A DNA stretch of 64,000 bases from Rhizobium sp. S152 (GTDB lineage Bacteria; Pseudomonadota; Alphaproteobacteria; Rhizobiales; Rhizobiaceae), in assembly GCF_030380735.1 (NCBI RefSeq), contig NZ_JAUDRZ010000026.1, positions 310,001 to 374,000 of the forward strand. Direction: 5' to 3'. The notes below the pieces were generated by a model. It was not told the DNA's origin, did not search any database, and worked only from the letters and a program-made list of their open reading frames with translations. Position numbers and translations under genes: made by a program. Below, piece after piece: positions 48,133 to 57,489 of this stretch (its first letter is position 1; each line of letters begins with the position of its first letter).

Positions 48133-48531
48133 TTACGCCGCACAAGCCTCGCAAAGCCCGCGGATCTCGATCGTCGTCTTCTCGGCCTTGAACTTCTTGG
48201 ACTTGGTCCAGTCCATCAGGCGATGGTCGACCTCGTGATCGTGGAATTCCATCACCTGGCCGCAGCTCTCGCAGATGGCGAAGGCGACGATGCCATGGCT
48301 GTGGCAGTTCTCGCCGGGATGCGCGCAAGCGACGAAGGAGTTGATGCTCTCGAGCCGGTGCACGACGCCGTATTCCAACAACTTCTCCAGCGCTCGGTAG
48401 ACCTGCAGCGGGGCACGAAAGCCGTGGTCGCGCAGCTTGTCGAGGATCGTATAGGCGCTGAGCGGGCCGTCGGCCTTTTCGAGAACGTCGAAGACAAGCG
48501 CCTGGTTCTTGGTCAGTGCGGGTGCGCTCAT
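48133..48531 (-). CDS. zur: Zinc uptake regulator Zur (Fur family)
   Basis: A 132-residue Fur-family repressor. It has an N-terminal winged helix (AYTILDKLRDHGFRAPLQVYRALEKLLEYG; landmark only), the HSHG and HDHE regulatory-site histidines, and the structural zinc cysteines in ICESCGQ and LCEACAA. Its ATG overlaps the stop of znuB (ATGA), so it is co-transcribed with the importer genes it controls, giving negative feedback. With zinc bound it would repress znuA, znuCB-zur and the COG0523 gene via the boxes described below. Confidence 0.92.
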   Translation of the reverse strand: MSAPALTKNQALVFDVLEKADGPLSAYTILDKLRDHGFRAPLQVYRALEKLLEYGVVHRLESINSFVACAHPGENCHSHGIVAFAICESCGQVMEFHDHEVDHRLMDWTKSKKFKAEKTTIEIRGLCEACAA

Positions 48532-49346
48532 GAGCCTTGTCCTTCCGTGGCGGCCTGGCTCTTCCCGAACTTGGGCAGCAGGCTGAGAATGAAGAGAATG
48601 AGGGCCGCGACCACGATCGACGGGCCCGACGGCGTGTCATAGGTAAGCGAGCCGAACAGCCCGCCGACCACGGCAACCGCCCCGATCAGCGAGGCGAGCA
48701 CCGCCATGATCTCGGGCGTCGAGGAAAAGCGCCGGGCAGCGGCGGCCGGAATGATCAGCAGCGAGGTGATCAGCATGATGCCGACGATCTTCATGGCGAT
48801 CGCGATGACGACCGCCATCAACAGCATGAAGAACAGCCGCGCCCGCTCCGGCTTCAACCCTTCGGCCTCGGCGAGCTCGGGATTGACGGTCGAGGCCAAG
48901 AGCGGCCGCCACAGCCAGGCGATCGCACCAAGCACCAGAATGCCGCCGCCCCAGATGAAGGCGATATCGGCCTTGGAGACGGCCAGGATATCGCCGAACA
49001 GGAAGGCGATGAGGTCGATGCGCACCCAGGTCATGAAGGCGACCATGACAAGCCCGATCGCCAGCGTCGCGTGCGAGAGAATGCCGAGCAGCGCATCGGC
49101 TGACAGCGCCTGCCGCTTCTGCAACAGGAGCAGCAGGATCGAGACGGCGGCCGCCACGACGAAGACCGAGAGCGTCAGGTTGAACTGCATGAGCAGCGAC
49201 AGCGCCACGCCAAGCAGCGCCGAATGCGAGATCGTATCGCCGAAATAGGCCATGCGCCGCCAGATGATGAAGCAGCCGAGCGGCCCCGTGGTCAGCGCAA
49301 GGCCGACGCCGGCGATGATGGCGCGGACGAAGAAATCGTCAAACAT
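48528..49346 (-). CDS. znuB: Zinc ABC transporter permease
   Basis: A 272-residue integral membrane subunit of the ZnuABC importer, with about eight helices. It shows GPLGCFIIWRRMAYFGDTISHSALLG, the typical ABC-3 family N-terminal block, and MLITSLLIIPAAAARRFS near the end. The start MFDDFFVRAI at 49346 lies inside the znuC 3' end (8-base overlap), and its stop overlaps the zur start. A longer upstream frame only reads the complement-like His repeat of znuC in another frame and is not real. Confidence 0.93.
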   Translation of the reverse strand: MFDDFFVRAIIAGVGLALTTGPLGCFIIWRRMAYFGDTISHSALLGVALSLLMQFNLTLSVFVVAAAVSILLLLLQKRQALSADALLGILSHATLAIGLVMVAFMTWVRIDLIAFLFGDILAVSKADIAFIWGGGILVLGAIAWLWRPLLASTVNPELAEAEGLKPERARLFFMLLMAVVIAIAMKIVGIMLITSLLIIPAAAARRFSSTPEIMAVLASLIGAVAVVGGLFGSLTYDTPSGPSIVVAALILFILSLLPKFGKSQAATEGQGS

Positions 49347-50361
49347 GGCGCTCTCCCGCCGGATGCTTATGCCCGTGCCCGTCATCGGCCGTATGATGGT
49401 GGGCGTGCTCATGGCCAGCATGCCCGTGGTCATGGCCAGCATGCCCGTGGTCATGGCCAGCATGCCCGTGGTCATGGCCAGCATGCCCGTGGTCATGATG
49501 CGCATGATCATGAGAGTGCCCGGAATGATCATGAGAGCCATGATCATGGCCATGGTGATGACCATCCTCAGGATGGCAGTGATCCGTCACCGAGCCATCC
49601 GCATGCAGAACGCGGCCATCGGGGAGATGCGTATGATCGTGATCATGACTGTAGACGGCAAGCGACTGCGCCGCGCGGCTGCCGAACAGCCGCACATATT
49701 CGGCGCTCTGCGTCACCGCCTGCGGCGTGCCTCGGCAGCAGACATGGCCGTTGAGGCAGATCACGGTGTCGGTCGCCGCCATGACGACATGCAGGTCATG
49801 CGAAATCAGCAGGATGCCGCATCCCGTCCTGTTGCGGATGGTCTTGATCAGCTCGTAGATGGCGATCTCGCCGGAGAAATCGACGCCCTGCACCGGCTCA
49901 TCAAGGACGAGCAGATCGGGCTTGCGGGCAATGGCGCGCGCCATCAGCACCCGCTGGAATTCACCGCCGGAGAGGTGTTGCACCTCGGCATCGCGCATGT
50001 GGGAAAGCCCGACGGCATCGAGCGCCTCGTTCATGTCGCTTGCCGAAAGCGGCCCCGTCAGCGTCATCAGCCGGCGCACCGTCAGCGGCAGCGTCCAGTC
50101 GATGGCGAGCTTCTGCGGGACATAGCCGACCTTGAGACCGGACGCGCGCGTCACCTTGCCCTCGTCGGCCTTCATCACCCCGATCGCCGTCTTCACCGTC
50201 GTCGATTTGCCAGAGCCATTGGGGCCGATCAGCGTCACGATCTCGCCGCGCGAGACGGAAAAATCGACGCCGCGAACCAGCCAGCGGCCGTTTCTGCGGA
50301 CACCGACATTGGAAAGCGAGACGAGCGGTCTCGCCTCGGAATTTGCGGGTAATGGCATCAT
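49339..50361 (-). CDS. znuC: Zinc ABC transporter ATPase with long His-rich tail
   Basis: A 340-residue ATPase of the zinc importer. Walker A is LIGPNGSGKSTT, the signature is LSGGEFQRV, and Walker B is LLVLDEPVQGVD. The last ~85 residues are an extreme histidine tail (about one residue in three), containing four tandem GHDHGHA units. Most ZnuC proteins are ~250-300 residues with a short His end. The tail could buffer zinc at the cytoplasmic face. It starts at 50361 (or 50358) beside two Zur-box-like palindromes and leads the znuC-znuB-zur operon. Confidence 0.93.
   Translation of the reverse strand: MMPLPANSEARPLVSLSNVGVRRNGRWLVRGVDFSVSRGEIVTLIGPNGSGKSTTVKTAIGVMKADEGKVTRASGLKVGYVPQKLAIDWTLPLTVRRLMTLTGPLSASDMNEALDAVGLSHMRDAEVQHLSGGEFQRVLMARAIARKPDLLVLDEPVQGVDFSGEIAIYELIKTIRNRTGCGILLISHDLHVVMAATDTVICLNGHVCCRGTPQAVTQSAEYVRLFGSRAAQSLAVYSHDHDHTHLPDGRVLHADGSVTDHCHPEDGHHHGHDHGSHDHSGHSHDHAHHDHGHAGHDHGHAGHDHGHAGHDHGHAGHEHAHHHTADDGHGHKHPAGERHV
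49410..49493 (-). repeat. Four exact 21-bp tandem repeats in znuC
   Basis: Four consecutive units of 21 bp (49410-49430, 49431-49451, 49452-49472, 49473-49493) with no difference between them on the strand given. Each encodes seven residues of the His-rich ZnuC tail (GHDHGHA register). Being a multiple of three, copy number can change without breaking the frame, so this tract is a likely site of length variation. Confidence 0.85.
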
Positions 50362-50397
50362 TTTTCCGAAAGTGCTGTTGCGCCCTGCTATCGCACA

Positions 50398-50412
50398 CGT
50401 TATAGCATAACG
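50398..50412. promoter_or_regulatory. Candidate Zur box, znuC side
   Basis: CGTTATAGCATAACG is a perfect palindrome around a 3-base centre. It lies 37 bases upstream of the znuC start, in the divergent znuC/znuA promoter region. It resembles the TTATA-containing palindromes bound by Zur in Gram-negative bacteria. Confidence 0.55.
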
Positions 50413-50420
50413 CAATTGAT

Positions 50421-50433
50421 GTAATAACATTAC
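50421..50433. promoter_or_regulatory. Candidate Zur box, znuA side
   Basis: GTAATAACATTAC has perfect 5-base arms around AAC and lies just before the first possible znuA start (50436). On the opposite strand it reads TAATGTTATTAC, close to the box in front of the COG0523 gene at 51555. A repressor here would occlude the znuA promoter or start. Confidence 0.55.
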
Positions 50434-50459
50434 CTATGCAATTCAAGCGGAGCATGCAC

Positions 50460-51491
50460 ATGAAACTCGCGACCGGCCTTTCCCTGGCGTTACAAGGCCT
50501 CGCACTCCCGGCCCTCCTCCTTGCCGGCACGGCCCACGGCGCGGACGCACCCGTCGTCGTCACCTCGATCAAGCCGGTGCACTCGCTGGTCTCCGCCATC
50601 ATGCAGGGCGTCGGCACGCCGGAGCTGATCGTCGATGGCGCCGCCTCCCCGCACACCTATTCGATGAAGCCCTCCAACGCCAAGGCGCTGCAGGATGCCA
50701 AGGTCGTCTTCTGGGTCGGGCCCGGCATGGAAGCCTTCCTGGAGAAGCCGCTGGAAGCGCTCGGAGACGATGCCAGTGTCGCAGAGCTCGACAAGGCTCC
50801 CGGCCTGACCAAGCTCAAGTTCCGCGAAGGCGGCGCCTTCGAAGCGCATGACGATGGCGACCATGATGGCGATGCGCACGAAGCCGGCCACGACCATGCC
50901 AATGAAGCGGCCGGTCATGATCACGATCACGCCGCCGAGGCACATGACGATCATGACCACGGTCACGGCGAATTCGACACCCACCTCTGGCTCGACCCGG
51001 TCAACGCCAAGGCAATGGCCGCCGAGATCACCACGACGCTCGTCGCCGCCGATCCGGCCAATGCCCTTGCCTACCAGACCAACGCCGACGCGCTGAACGC
51101 CAAGCTCGACGCACTCGACAAGGAAATTTCAGGCATCGTGTCACCGGTCAAGGACAAGCCCTTCATCGTCTTCCACGACGCCTACCAGTATTTCGAAAAC
51201 CGCTATCATGTGCGCGTCGCAGGCTCGATCACCGTCAGCCCGGAAACCATCCCCGGCGCCGAGCGCATCGCCGAGATCCACAAGAAGGTCGCCGATCTCG
51301 GCGCCACCTGCGTTTTCGCCGAACCGCAGTTCCAGCCGCGCCTCGTCGATGTGGTTCTCGAGGCCACCAAGGCGAAAGCCGGCGTGCTCGATCCGGAAGC
51401 TGCGACACTGGAAGCAGGCCCCGACCTCTATTTCCAGCTGATGCGCGGGATTGCCAACAATCTCAAGGATTGCCTGTCCAAGGACAGCTGA
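50460..51491 (+). CDS. znuA: Zinc ABC transporter substrate-binding protein
   Basis: A 343-residue periplasmic zinc-binding protein. The signal peptide starts MKLATGLSLALQG and ends near AHG. Zinc ligands expected for the family are seen in SPHTYSMKPS, FDTHLWLDP and the FHDAYQYFENRY strand. The central acidic His-rich loop (about residues 130-170, many HD and HDH pairs) is the typical ZnuA zinc scoop. Starts at 50436 and 50454 are also possible; the second candidate box would then be right at the start. It is divergent from znuC and ended by a terminator. Confidence 0.93.
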   Translation: MKLATGLSLALQGLALPALLLAGTAHGADAPVVVTSIKPVHSLVSAIMQGVGTPELIVDGAASPHTYSMKPSNAKALQDAKVVFWVGPGMEAFLEKPLEALGDDASVAELDKAPGLTKLKFREGGAFEAHDDGDHDGDAHEAGHDHANEAAGHDHDHAAEAHDDHDHGHGEFDTHLWLDPVNAKAMAAEITTTLVAADPANALAYQTNADALNAKLDALDKEISGIVSPVKDKPFIVFHDAYQYFENRYHVRVAGSITVSPETIPGAERIAEIHKKVADLGATCVFAEPQFQPRLVDVVLEATKAKAGVLDPEAATLEAGPDLYFQLMRGIANNLKDCLSKDS

Positions 51492-51513
51492 CCACGCCCC
51501 GACCGCAGACCGA

Positions 51514-51541
51514 AAGGCGGACGCGGACGTCCGCCTTTTTC
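51514..51541 (+). terminator. Rho-independent terminator of znuA
   Basis: AAAGGCGGAC pairs with GTCCGCCTTT around a short GCGGAC loop, ending in five Ts. It lies 22 bases after the znuA stop and separates znuA from the COG0523 gene, which has its own candidate Zur box. Confidence 0.8.
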
Positions 51542-51554
51542 AGCGCTGTGTATG

Positions 51555-51570
51555 TAATGGTATAACATTA
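51555..51570. promoter_or_regulatory. Candidate Zur box before the COG0523 GTPase gene
   Basis: TAATGGTATAACATTA differs by one base from a perfect palindrome of the form TAATGTTATAACATTA, which matches the general Zur consensus. It is 15 bases upstream of the ATG at 51586, so the GTPase should be made only in zinc shortage. Confidence 0.65.
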
Positions 51571-51585
51571 ATTTTGGAGATCGAA

Positions 51586-52791
51586 ATGAACAGGAAACTG
51601 CCGGTCACCGTCCTCTCCGGCTTCCTCGGCGCCGGCAAGACGACGCTTCTGAACCACATACTGGCCAACCGCGACGGCCTTCGCGTCGCCGTGATCGTCA
51701 ACGACATGAGCGAGGTCAATATCGACGCGGCGCTGGTTCGCGACGGCGGCGCCAATCTCTCGCGCACCGACGAAGCGCTGGTCGAGATGACCAATGGCTG
51801 CATCTGCTGCACGCTGCGCGACGACCTGCTGAAAGAGGTCCGCCAACTCGCCGAGCAGAACCGTTTTGACTACCTGCTGATCGAATCCACGGGGATCGCC
51901 GAGCCACTCCCCGTCGCCACCACCTTCGAGTTTCGCGACGAGGACGGCTTGAGACTGTCGGATGTGGCGCAGCTGGATACGATGGTAACCGTCGTCGATG
52001 CCGCCGGCCTATTGGCAGACTACGCCTCGACCGACTTCCTCGGCGACCGCGGCGAGACGGCGGGCGACGGTGATGTCAGGACGGTGATCGACCTGCTGGT
52101 CGAGCAGATCGAGTTCGCCGACGTCGTCGTCCTCAACAAGGTCGGTACCGCCACCGCCGAGCAACTGCAGGCCGCCCGCCAGATCGTCGTCGGGCTGAAC
52201 CCGGATGCCCGGCTGATCGAGGCCGATTTCGGTAACGTCCGGCCGCAGGAGGTGCTCGGCACCGGCCTGTTCGACATCGACAAGGCCGAGACGCATCCGC
52301 TCTGGTACAAGGAGATGCACGGCTTCAACGACCATGTGCCGGAGACCGAGGAATACGGCATTCGCTCTTTCGTCTATCGCGAGAAGCGCCCGTTCGATCC
52401 GGCCAGGCTGCAACATTTCTTCGACACGGCATGGCCGGGCGTGGTCCGCGCCAAGGGCTTCTTCTGGCTCGCCACCCGCCCCGATCACGTCGGTGAGGTC
52501 AGCCAGGCCGGCGCCATCCTGCGCACCAGCCGCATGGGCACATGGTGGTCGGCGGTGCCGAGGGAGCGCTGGCCGGATGATCCCCGTTTCATGACCGCGA
52601 TCGGGCCCTACCTCCATCCCGTCTGGGGCGACCGCCGCCAGGAGATCGTCTTCATCGGCGCCGACCCGATGGACGAAGGCTGGATTCGCGAGCGTCTCGA
52701 TGCATGTCTCGTCGGCGCGGACGATTTCACGCCGGACAAATGGCGCGCCATGCCCGATCCCTTCGCACGCTGGGGAGAAAGGGCTGCATGA
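51586..52791 (+). CDS. COG0523 (CobW-like) GTPase, probable zinc metallochaperone
   Basis: A 401-residue G3E GTPase. Walker A is SGFLGAGKTTLL, the metal motif is CICCTLRDDLL (CxCC, residues ~66-69), the guanine motif is VVLNKVG, and a C-terminal CobW_C domain follows from about residue 270. COG0523 proteins in Zur regulons (ZagA, ZigA, YeiR-like) pass zinc to client enzymes during starvation. The zinc context argues for this rather than a cobalamin role. It is translationally coupled to a 61-residue cysteine protein by an ATGA overlap. Confidence 0.9.
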   Translation: MNRKLPVTVLSGFLGAGKTTLLNHILANRDGLRVAVIVNDMSEVNIDAALVRDGGANLSRTDEALVEMTNGCICCTLRDDLLKEVRQLAEQNRFDYLLIESTGIAEPLPVATTFEFRDEDGLRLSDVAQLDTMVTVVDAAGLLADYASTDFLGDRGETAGDGDVRTVIDLLVEQIEFADVVVLNKVGTATAEQLQAARQIVVGLNPDARLIEADFGNVRPQEVLGTGLFDIDKAETHPLWYKEMHGFNDHVPETEEYGIRSFVYREKRPFDPARLQHFFDTAWPGVVRAKGFFWLATRPDHVGEVSQAGAILRTSRMGTWWSAVPRERWPDDPRFMTAIGPYLHPVWGDRRQEIVFIGADPMDEGWIRERLDACLVGADDFTPDKWRAMPDPFARWGERAA

Positions 52792-52973
52792 AGGCTCCGG
52801 CGATCAAACGTTACAGGTGCATCTGCGAGGAATGCGAACCGCTGCCGCCGATCGAAGGATTGGCGGCGCCGGAAACGCCGGTGGAGCGCGACGACAGCCT
52901 TTCGGCTCCGGCGAACATCCTCGCCAGGCTCACCCGTAGTATAGTCAGCGGCAGAAAGGAAAACGGCGCATGA
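52788..52973 (+). CDS. Tiny cysteine protein coupled to the COG0523 GTPase
   Basis: A 61-residue protein starting MKAPAIKRYRCICEEC, with cysteines at 11, 13 and 16. This is a compact C-x-C-x-x-C site at the N-terminus, followed by a proline-rich linker and a short helical tail with a basic end. Its ATG overlaps the GTPase stop (ATGA). In this position it may be a zinc-responsive client or adaptor of the chaperone, but no family is recognised and that role is a guess. Confidence 0.65.
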   Translation: MKAPAIKRYRCICEECEPLPPIEGLAAPETPVERDDSLSAPANILARLTRSIVSGRKENGA

Positions 52974-52975
52974 AA

Positions 52976-52997
52976 AAGGGCGGTCGAAACCGCCCTT
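52976..52997 (-). terminator. Rho-independent terminator of the RcnB-like gene
   Basis: AAGGGCGGT-CGAA-ACCGCCCTT is a perfect 9-bp stem. On the - strand it is followed by five Ts, so it terminates the leftward RcnB-like gene ending at 53022. It may also stop transcripts coming from the GTPase operon. Confidence 0.75.
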
Positions 52998-53021
52998 CCC
53001 TGGGAGATATCCGTTCGCCGA

Positions 53022-53336
53022 TCAGCGGCCGGTGACGATGCTGGAGATCACATTGCTGGCAACGCTGATCATCAGATAGTCATTGTTGACGCGGACCCAG
53101 CGATAGCCGCGCGGCGGAGGCGCCAGGCGATAGCGGCGGTAGTCGCGCACTTCCTGCATGTGGCGGCGCTCGGCGGGGCTCATGCGATGGCCGCGGCTCC
53201 ACTTGTACTTGGTGACGTGAACATCGCGATGCACGACAACCGGGCGGCGGTGATCCTGAGCGCTGGCCTCGGTCGCTGCAACCAGCGGAGCAGCCAGGAA
53301 CGAAGCGGAGAGAAGAACGGCAAAAATCTTTTTCAT
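53022..53336 (-). CDS. RcnB-like periplasmic protein
   Basis: A 104-residue exported protein. The signal peptide covers residues 1-26 (cleavage after ASA). The mature part is rich in arginine, tyrosine and proline, with KWSRGHRMSPAERRHM, YRLAPPPRGYRWVRVNNDYLMI and a final hydrophobic GIIS-type segment (SVASNVISSIV). This is the RcnB/YohN pattern; E. coli RcnB modulates nickel and cobalt efflux. Its own terminator lies 24 bases after the stop. A metal-homeostasis role fits the neighbouring zinc genes but is inferred. Confidence 0.85.
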   Translation of the reverse strand: MKKIFAVLLSASFLAAPLVAATEASAQDHRRPVVVHRDVHVTKYKWSRGHRMSPAERRHMQEVRDYRRYRLAPPPRGYRWVRVNNDYLMISVASNVISSIVTGR

Positions 53337-53509
53337 CGGGGTTTCCTCGTTTGATTACGGCCCGAACCTAGACCCCGAATGATGAACCGAAACTGAAAGT
53401 TAGATTAAATTTCAGTAATGAAAACACATGCTTGAAAGCATATATTAAATTAGCAATAGCGACATTACCTTGCGTCAGAGCCCCAATGTTAAGGCAACGC
53501 CACGCCCGC

Positions 53510-55123
53510 TCACAGCTCCTCGTAGTTGAACCAGTCGAAGTCAGCCGTCTTCGCCCGACCGGACGTATCAAAAGCGAAGATGCCGGCGAATGCCCCGGTG
53601 AACGAACCATGCTCGCCCCGCCCACCCTCGTCGGATACGACGCCGGCGTCGAGCACCGGTCCGATCGCCTGCCAGGCGCCCATTCCCTCGGTCTGCCAGA
53701 AGAACTGCAGATCGTTGTCGCGGATCTCCATGGAAAGCTGGACGCGACCGCCGGCCGGAATCGCCACGCCGCTGCCTGCGGGAAAGTTGAGACGACCGTT
53801 CGGATAATCGCCGTCGCAGGACAGGATCGTCACGCAACGCCCCAGCTTCTCGTGCAGCGTCACCGCCACAGCATGGAACTTGTGACGGTTGTAGTAGTGC
53901 GTCAGCCCCGCCACCTGCTGGTAGGTATCGGGATCGAACTCGACCACCGTCTCGGCCCGGAAGCTGTGATGCTCCTGCCGCCGCGCCACCAGTGCCTGCT
54001 CGAACCACGAGCCGATGCTTTCACGGGCGATCAAACGGAGATGGCCAGGCCGGTCGGCGAGATTGAAGATGCGCTCCGGCTGCGGCGTTCGCAGCCACTG
54101 GAAATCGGCGGGCAGCGTCCCGCCGTCGAAGCTGTACTCGCTGCGCACAGGCCTCTCGATCGACACGGCGCCGCCAAGCCCCGGCACCTCGACATCGGGC
54201 ACGGCAGTGCCGTTCTCGAGATAGAGCCAGCCGTCGTCGTTCCAGACGCACTTCTGCAGGCTGGTCTCACGCCCCAGCGTGCAGCGCCGCTTCGGCGGCA
54301 TCGGCCGGCCGCAGAGATGGGTGTGATAGACCTGACCATCAGGCGTCTCGACATACTGCCCATGCCCCGCCCGCTGCAGGATCGCCTCGGGATTGTCCTT
54401 CGAGGTGATCAGGTGCCTGTTCGGATGCATCTCATAGGGACCATGGATGTCGCGCGACCGCGCCATCGTCACCGCATGATCGTAACCCGTGCCGCCCTCG
54501 GCCGTCGTCAGATAATAATATCCGTCGCGCTTGAAGAGATGCGGCCCCTCGACCAGCCCGAGCGGACTGCCGGCGAAGATGTTCCGGATCGGCCCCTTCA
54601 GCGATTTCGTCTCCGCATCCCACTCCTGCATAAGGATACCGTCGAAGGCCGGCGATTTCGGCGCGCCGCCAAAGCTCTCGGTGCGGTGGTTCCACTGCAT
54701 GTTGAGAAACCATTTGCGTCCGTCGTCGTCATGAAACAGCGACGGATCGAAGCCGGACGAGTTCACATAGATGGGCTCCGACCACTCGCCCTCGATCGTC
54801 GGCGAGGTCACGATATAATTATGCGCATCCTTGAAATTGCCGTCGAAGCGCTTCACGTCGGTATAAACGAGCCAGAACAACCCGTCGGCATGGGACAGGC
54901 ACGGCGCCCAGACGCCGCAACTATCAGGATTTCCGCGCATGTCGAGCTGGCTCGCCCGCTCCAGCGGCCGCCGCACCAGCGTCCAGTTCACCAGATCGCG
55001 CGAATGATGGATCTGCACGCCCGGATACCACTCGAAGGTCGAGGTCGCGATGTAGTAATCCTCGCCGACACGGCAGATCGACGGGTCCGGATTGAAGCCC
55101 GGCAGGATCGGATTGCGGATCAT
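53510..55123 (-). CDS. Glycoside hydrolase family 43 protein (beta-xylosidase type)
   Basis: A 537-residue two-domain glycosidase. The five-bladed propeller begins with ILPGFNPDPSICRVGEDYYIATSTFEWYPG, whose first aspartate is the usual catalytic base; the SPLGLVEGPHLFKRDGYYYL segment holds the catalytic acid glutamate. The C-terminal ~190 residues form the beta-sandwich seen in GH43 xylosidases. There is no signal peptide, so it acts on imported oligosaccharides, releasing xylose or arabinose. It reads the same way as the sugar operon but is separated from it by a strong terminator, so it has its own promoter. Confidence 0.9.
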   Translation of the reverse strand: MIRNPILPGFNPDPSICRVGEDYYIATSTFEWYPGVQIHHSRDLVNWTLVRRPLERASQLDMRGNPDSCGVWAPCLSHADGLFWLVYTDVKRFDGNFKDAHNYIVTSPTIEGEWSEPIYVNSSGFDPSLFHDDDGRKWFLNMQWNHRTESFGGAPKSPAFDGILMQEWDAETKSLKGPIRNIFAGSPLGLVEGPHLFKRDGYYYLTTAEGGTGYDHAVTMARSRDIHGPYEMHPNRHLITSKDNPEAILQRAGHGQYVETPDGQVYHTHLCGRPMPPKRRCTLGRETSLQKCVWNDDGWLYLENGTAVPDVEVPGLGGAVSIERPVRSEYSFDGGTLPADFQWLRTPQPERIFNLADRPGHLRLIARESIGSWFEQALVARRQEHHSFRAETVVEFDPDTYQQVAGLTHYYNRHKFHAVAVTLHEKLGRCVTILSCDGDYPNGRLNFPAGSGVAIPAGGRVQLSMEIRDNDLQFFWQTEGMGAWQAIGPVLDAGVVSDEGGRGEHGSFTGAFAGIFAFDTSGRAKTADFDWFNYEEL

Positions 55124-55183
55124 GGTGACGTCTCCTCCCAGACGCGCGCATTTCTGCGGCACGTACATCACATCGTGTATGAA

Positions 55184-55212
55184 AAACGCCCGGAAGATCG
55201 TTCCGGGCGTTT
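55184..55212 (-). terminator. Rho-independent terminator of the sugar-use operon
   Basis: AAACGCCCGGAA and TTCCGGGCGTTT form a perfect 12-bp stem around a 5-base loop, with TTTTTC following on the - strand. It lies 5 bases past the aldo/keto reductase stop (55217) and ends the long leftward operon. Confidence 0.88.
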
Positions 55213-55216
55213 CGGC

Positions 55217-56248
<1,032 letters not shown>

Positions 56249-56347
56249 AATCCTCATCCCCTGTATAAAACGGCGCATAGAAACGGCGCGGGTTCGTCGC
56301 CCGCGCCGGACCATAGACCTTTAGGCACGTACTTCAAGAGCGCCCCA

Positions 56348-57481
56348 TCACTTCAAGAGAGCCTGTGCCTCTTCGATGCCGAGTGCCGCCGGCTGCGTGC
56401 AGGTCGTCGTCAGCTCGATGAAACGGCCCTCTTCGCCCGACTTCAGGATCGACGTCATCACGTCGACGCCATGCAGCGTGCGGTCGAGCGAGCAACGCGC
56501 ATCGCGTCCCTCGATGATCGCCATCGCCATGTCGGCGAGGCCGGCGGTGCGATAGTTGGCGCGCGGTCCCTGCGGGCTCTCCTGGTTGAAGATGCCGAAG
56601 GGATGCTCCCAGCCGTCGAGCGGCTTGATGTCCTTGTCCTTGCCGCTGGCCTCGACGACGCCGCCGAAGAAGTTCGGATCCGGCACGTAGAGCGATCCCT
56701 CGGTGCCGTAGAGCTCCATGTTGGCGTGGCGGTGGGACCAGACGTCCCAGCTCGCGGTCAGTGTGACCGTCGCGCCGTTCACGAATTCCAGGATCGCCTG
56801 GATCGTCGTCGGCGTCTTCACCGGGATCACCTCGCCGTTGCGCGGCTCGCTGGTGATCGTGCGGGTCGGCGACGCCATCGAGGTCATGGCGCCGACGCGC
56901 TTCACCGGTCCGATCAGGTTGATCAGGTTGGCGATGTAGTACGGGCCGAGATCGAGGATCGGGCCGCCGCCGGGCAGGAAGAAGAAGTCCGGGTTCGGAT
57001 GCCACATCTCCATGCCCGGGCTCATGACATAACATGCGCCAGAGGTGACGCGGCCGATGCCGCCCTCGTCGATATACTTGCGGGCCAACTGATGCGCCCC
57101 GCCGAGGAAGGTATCCGGCGCGCAACCGACGGAGAGCTTCTTCTCCTTGGCGATGCGGCGCAGCTCCTCACCCTGCTCCAGGGTGAGAACCAGCGGCTTT
57201 TCCGAATAGACGTGCTTGCCGGCCTCGAGAATCTTCTTCGAAACCGGGAAATGCGCGTCCGGAATGGTCAAGTTGACGACAACGTCGACTTCGTCGTTGG
57301 CCAGAAGCTCGTCGATCGTTTGCGCCTTCACGCCGTATTCCTCGGCACGGGCCTGCGCGGCCTGCATATTGATATCGGCGCAGGCCACGACGTTGAGGCC
57401 CTTGAACAGCGGAGCCAGCGAAAAGTAGGTGGTGGAGATGTTGCCGCATCCGATGATGCCGACGCCAAGTTCCTTGGTCAT
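56348..57481 (-). CDS. Gfo/Idh/MocA-family oxidoreductase
   Basis: A 377-residue sugar dehydrogenase-type enzyme. The N-terminal Rossmann domain has GIIGCGNISTTYF and the family motif SEKPLVL (EKP, the catalytic lysine). The C-terminal alpha/beta domain starts near residue 130 with GGAHQLARKYID. Members oxidise a ring hydroxyl of sugars or inositols with NAD. It lies 8 bp after the isomerase gene, and the two likely catalyse successive oxidation and isomerisation steps, as in other Gfo/Idh-isomerase pairs. Confidence 0.9.
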   Translation of the reverse strand: MTKELGVGIIGCGNISTTYFSLAPLFKGLNVVACADINMQAAQARAEEYGVKAQTIDELLANDEVDVVVNLTIPDAHFPVSKKILEAGKHVYSEKPLVLTLEQGEELRRIAKEKKLSVGCAPDTFLGGAHQLARKYIDEGGIGRVTSGACYVMSPGMEMWHPNPDFFFLPGGGPILDLGPYYIANLINLIGPVKRVGAMTSMASPTRTITSEPRNGEVIPVKTPTTIQAILEFVNGATVTLTASWDVWSHRHANMELYGTEGSLYVPDPNFFGGVVEASGKDKDIKPLDGWEHPFGIFNQESPQGPRANYRTAGLADMAMAIIEGRDARCSLDRTLHGVDVMTSILKSGEEGRFIELTTTCTQPAALGIEEAQALLK

Positions 57482-57489
57482 GGTGGTCC

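Noticed and set aside
49410..49493. Tandem repeats as a CRISPR-like array
   Set aside because: The units are contiguous 21-mers without spacers and lie in the coding sequence of znuC.
48528..49565. An N-terminally extended znuB beginning with methionine-rich repeats
   Set aside because: The extension is another frame of the znuC His-rich repeat. The family start MFDDFF at 49346 is clear.
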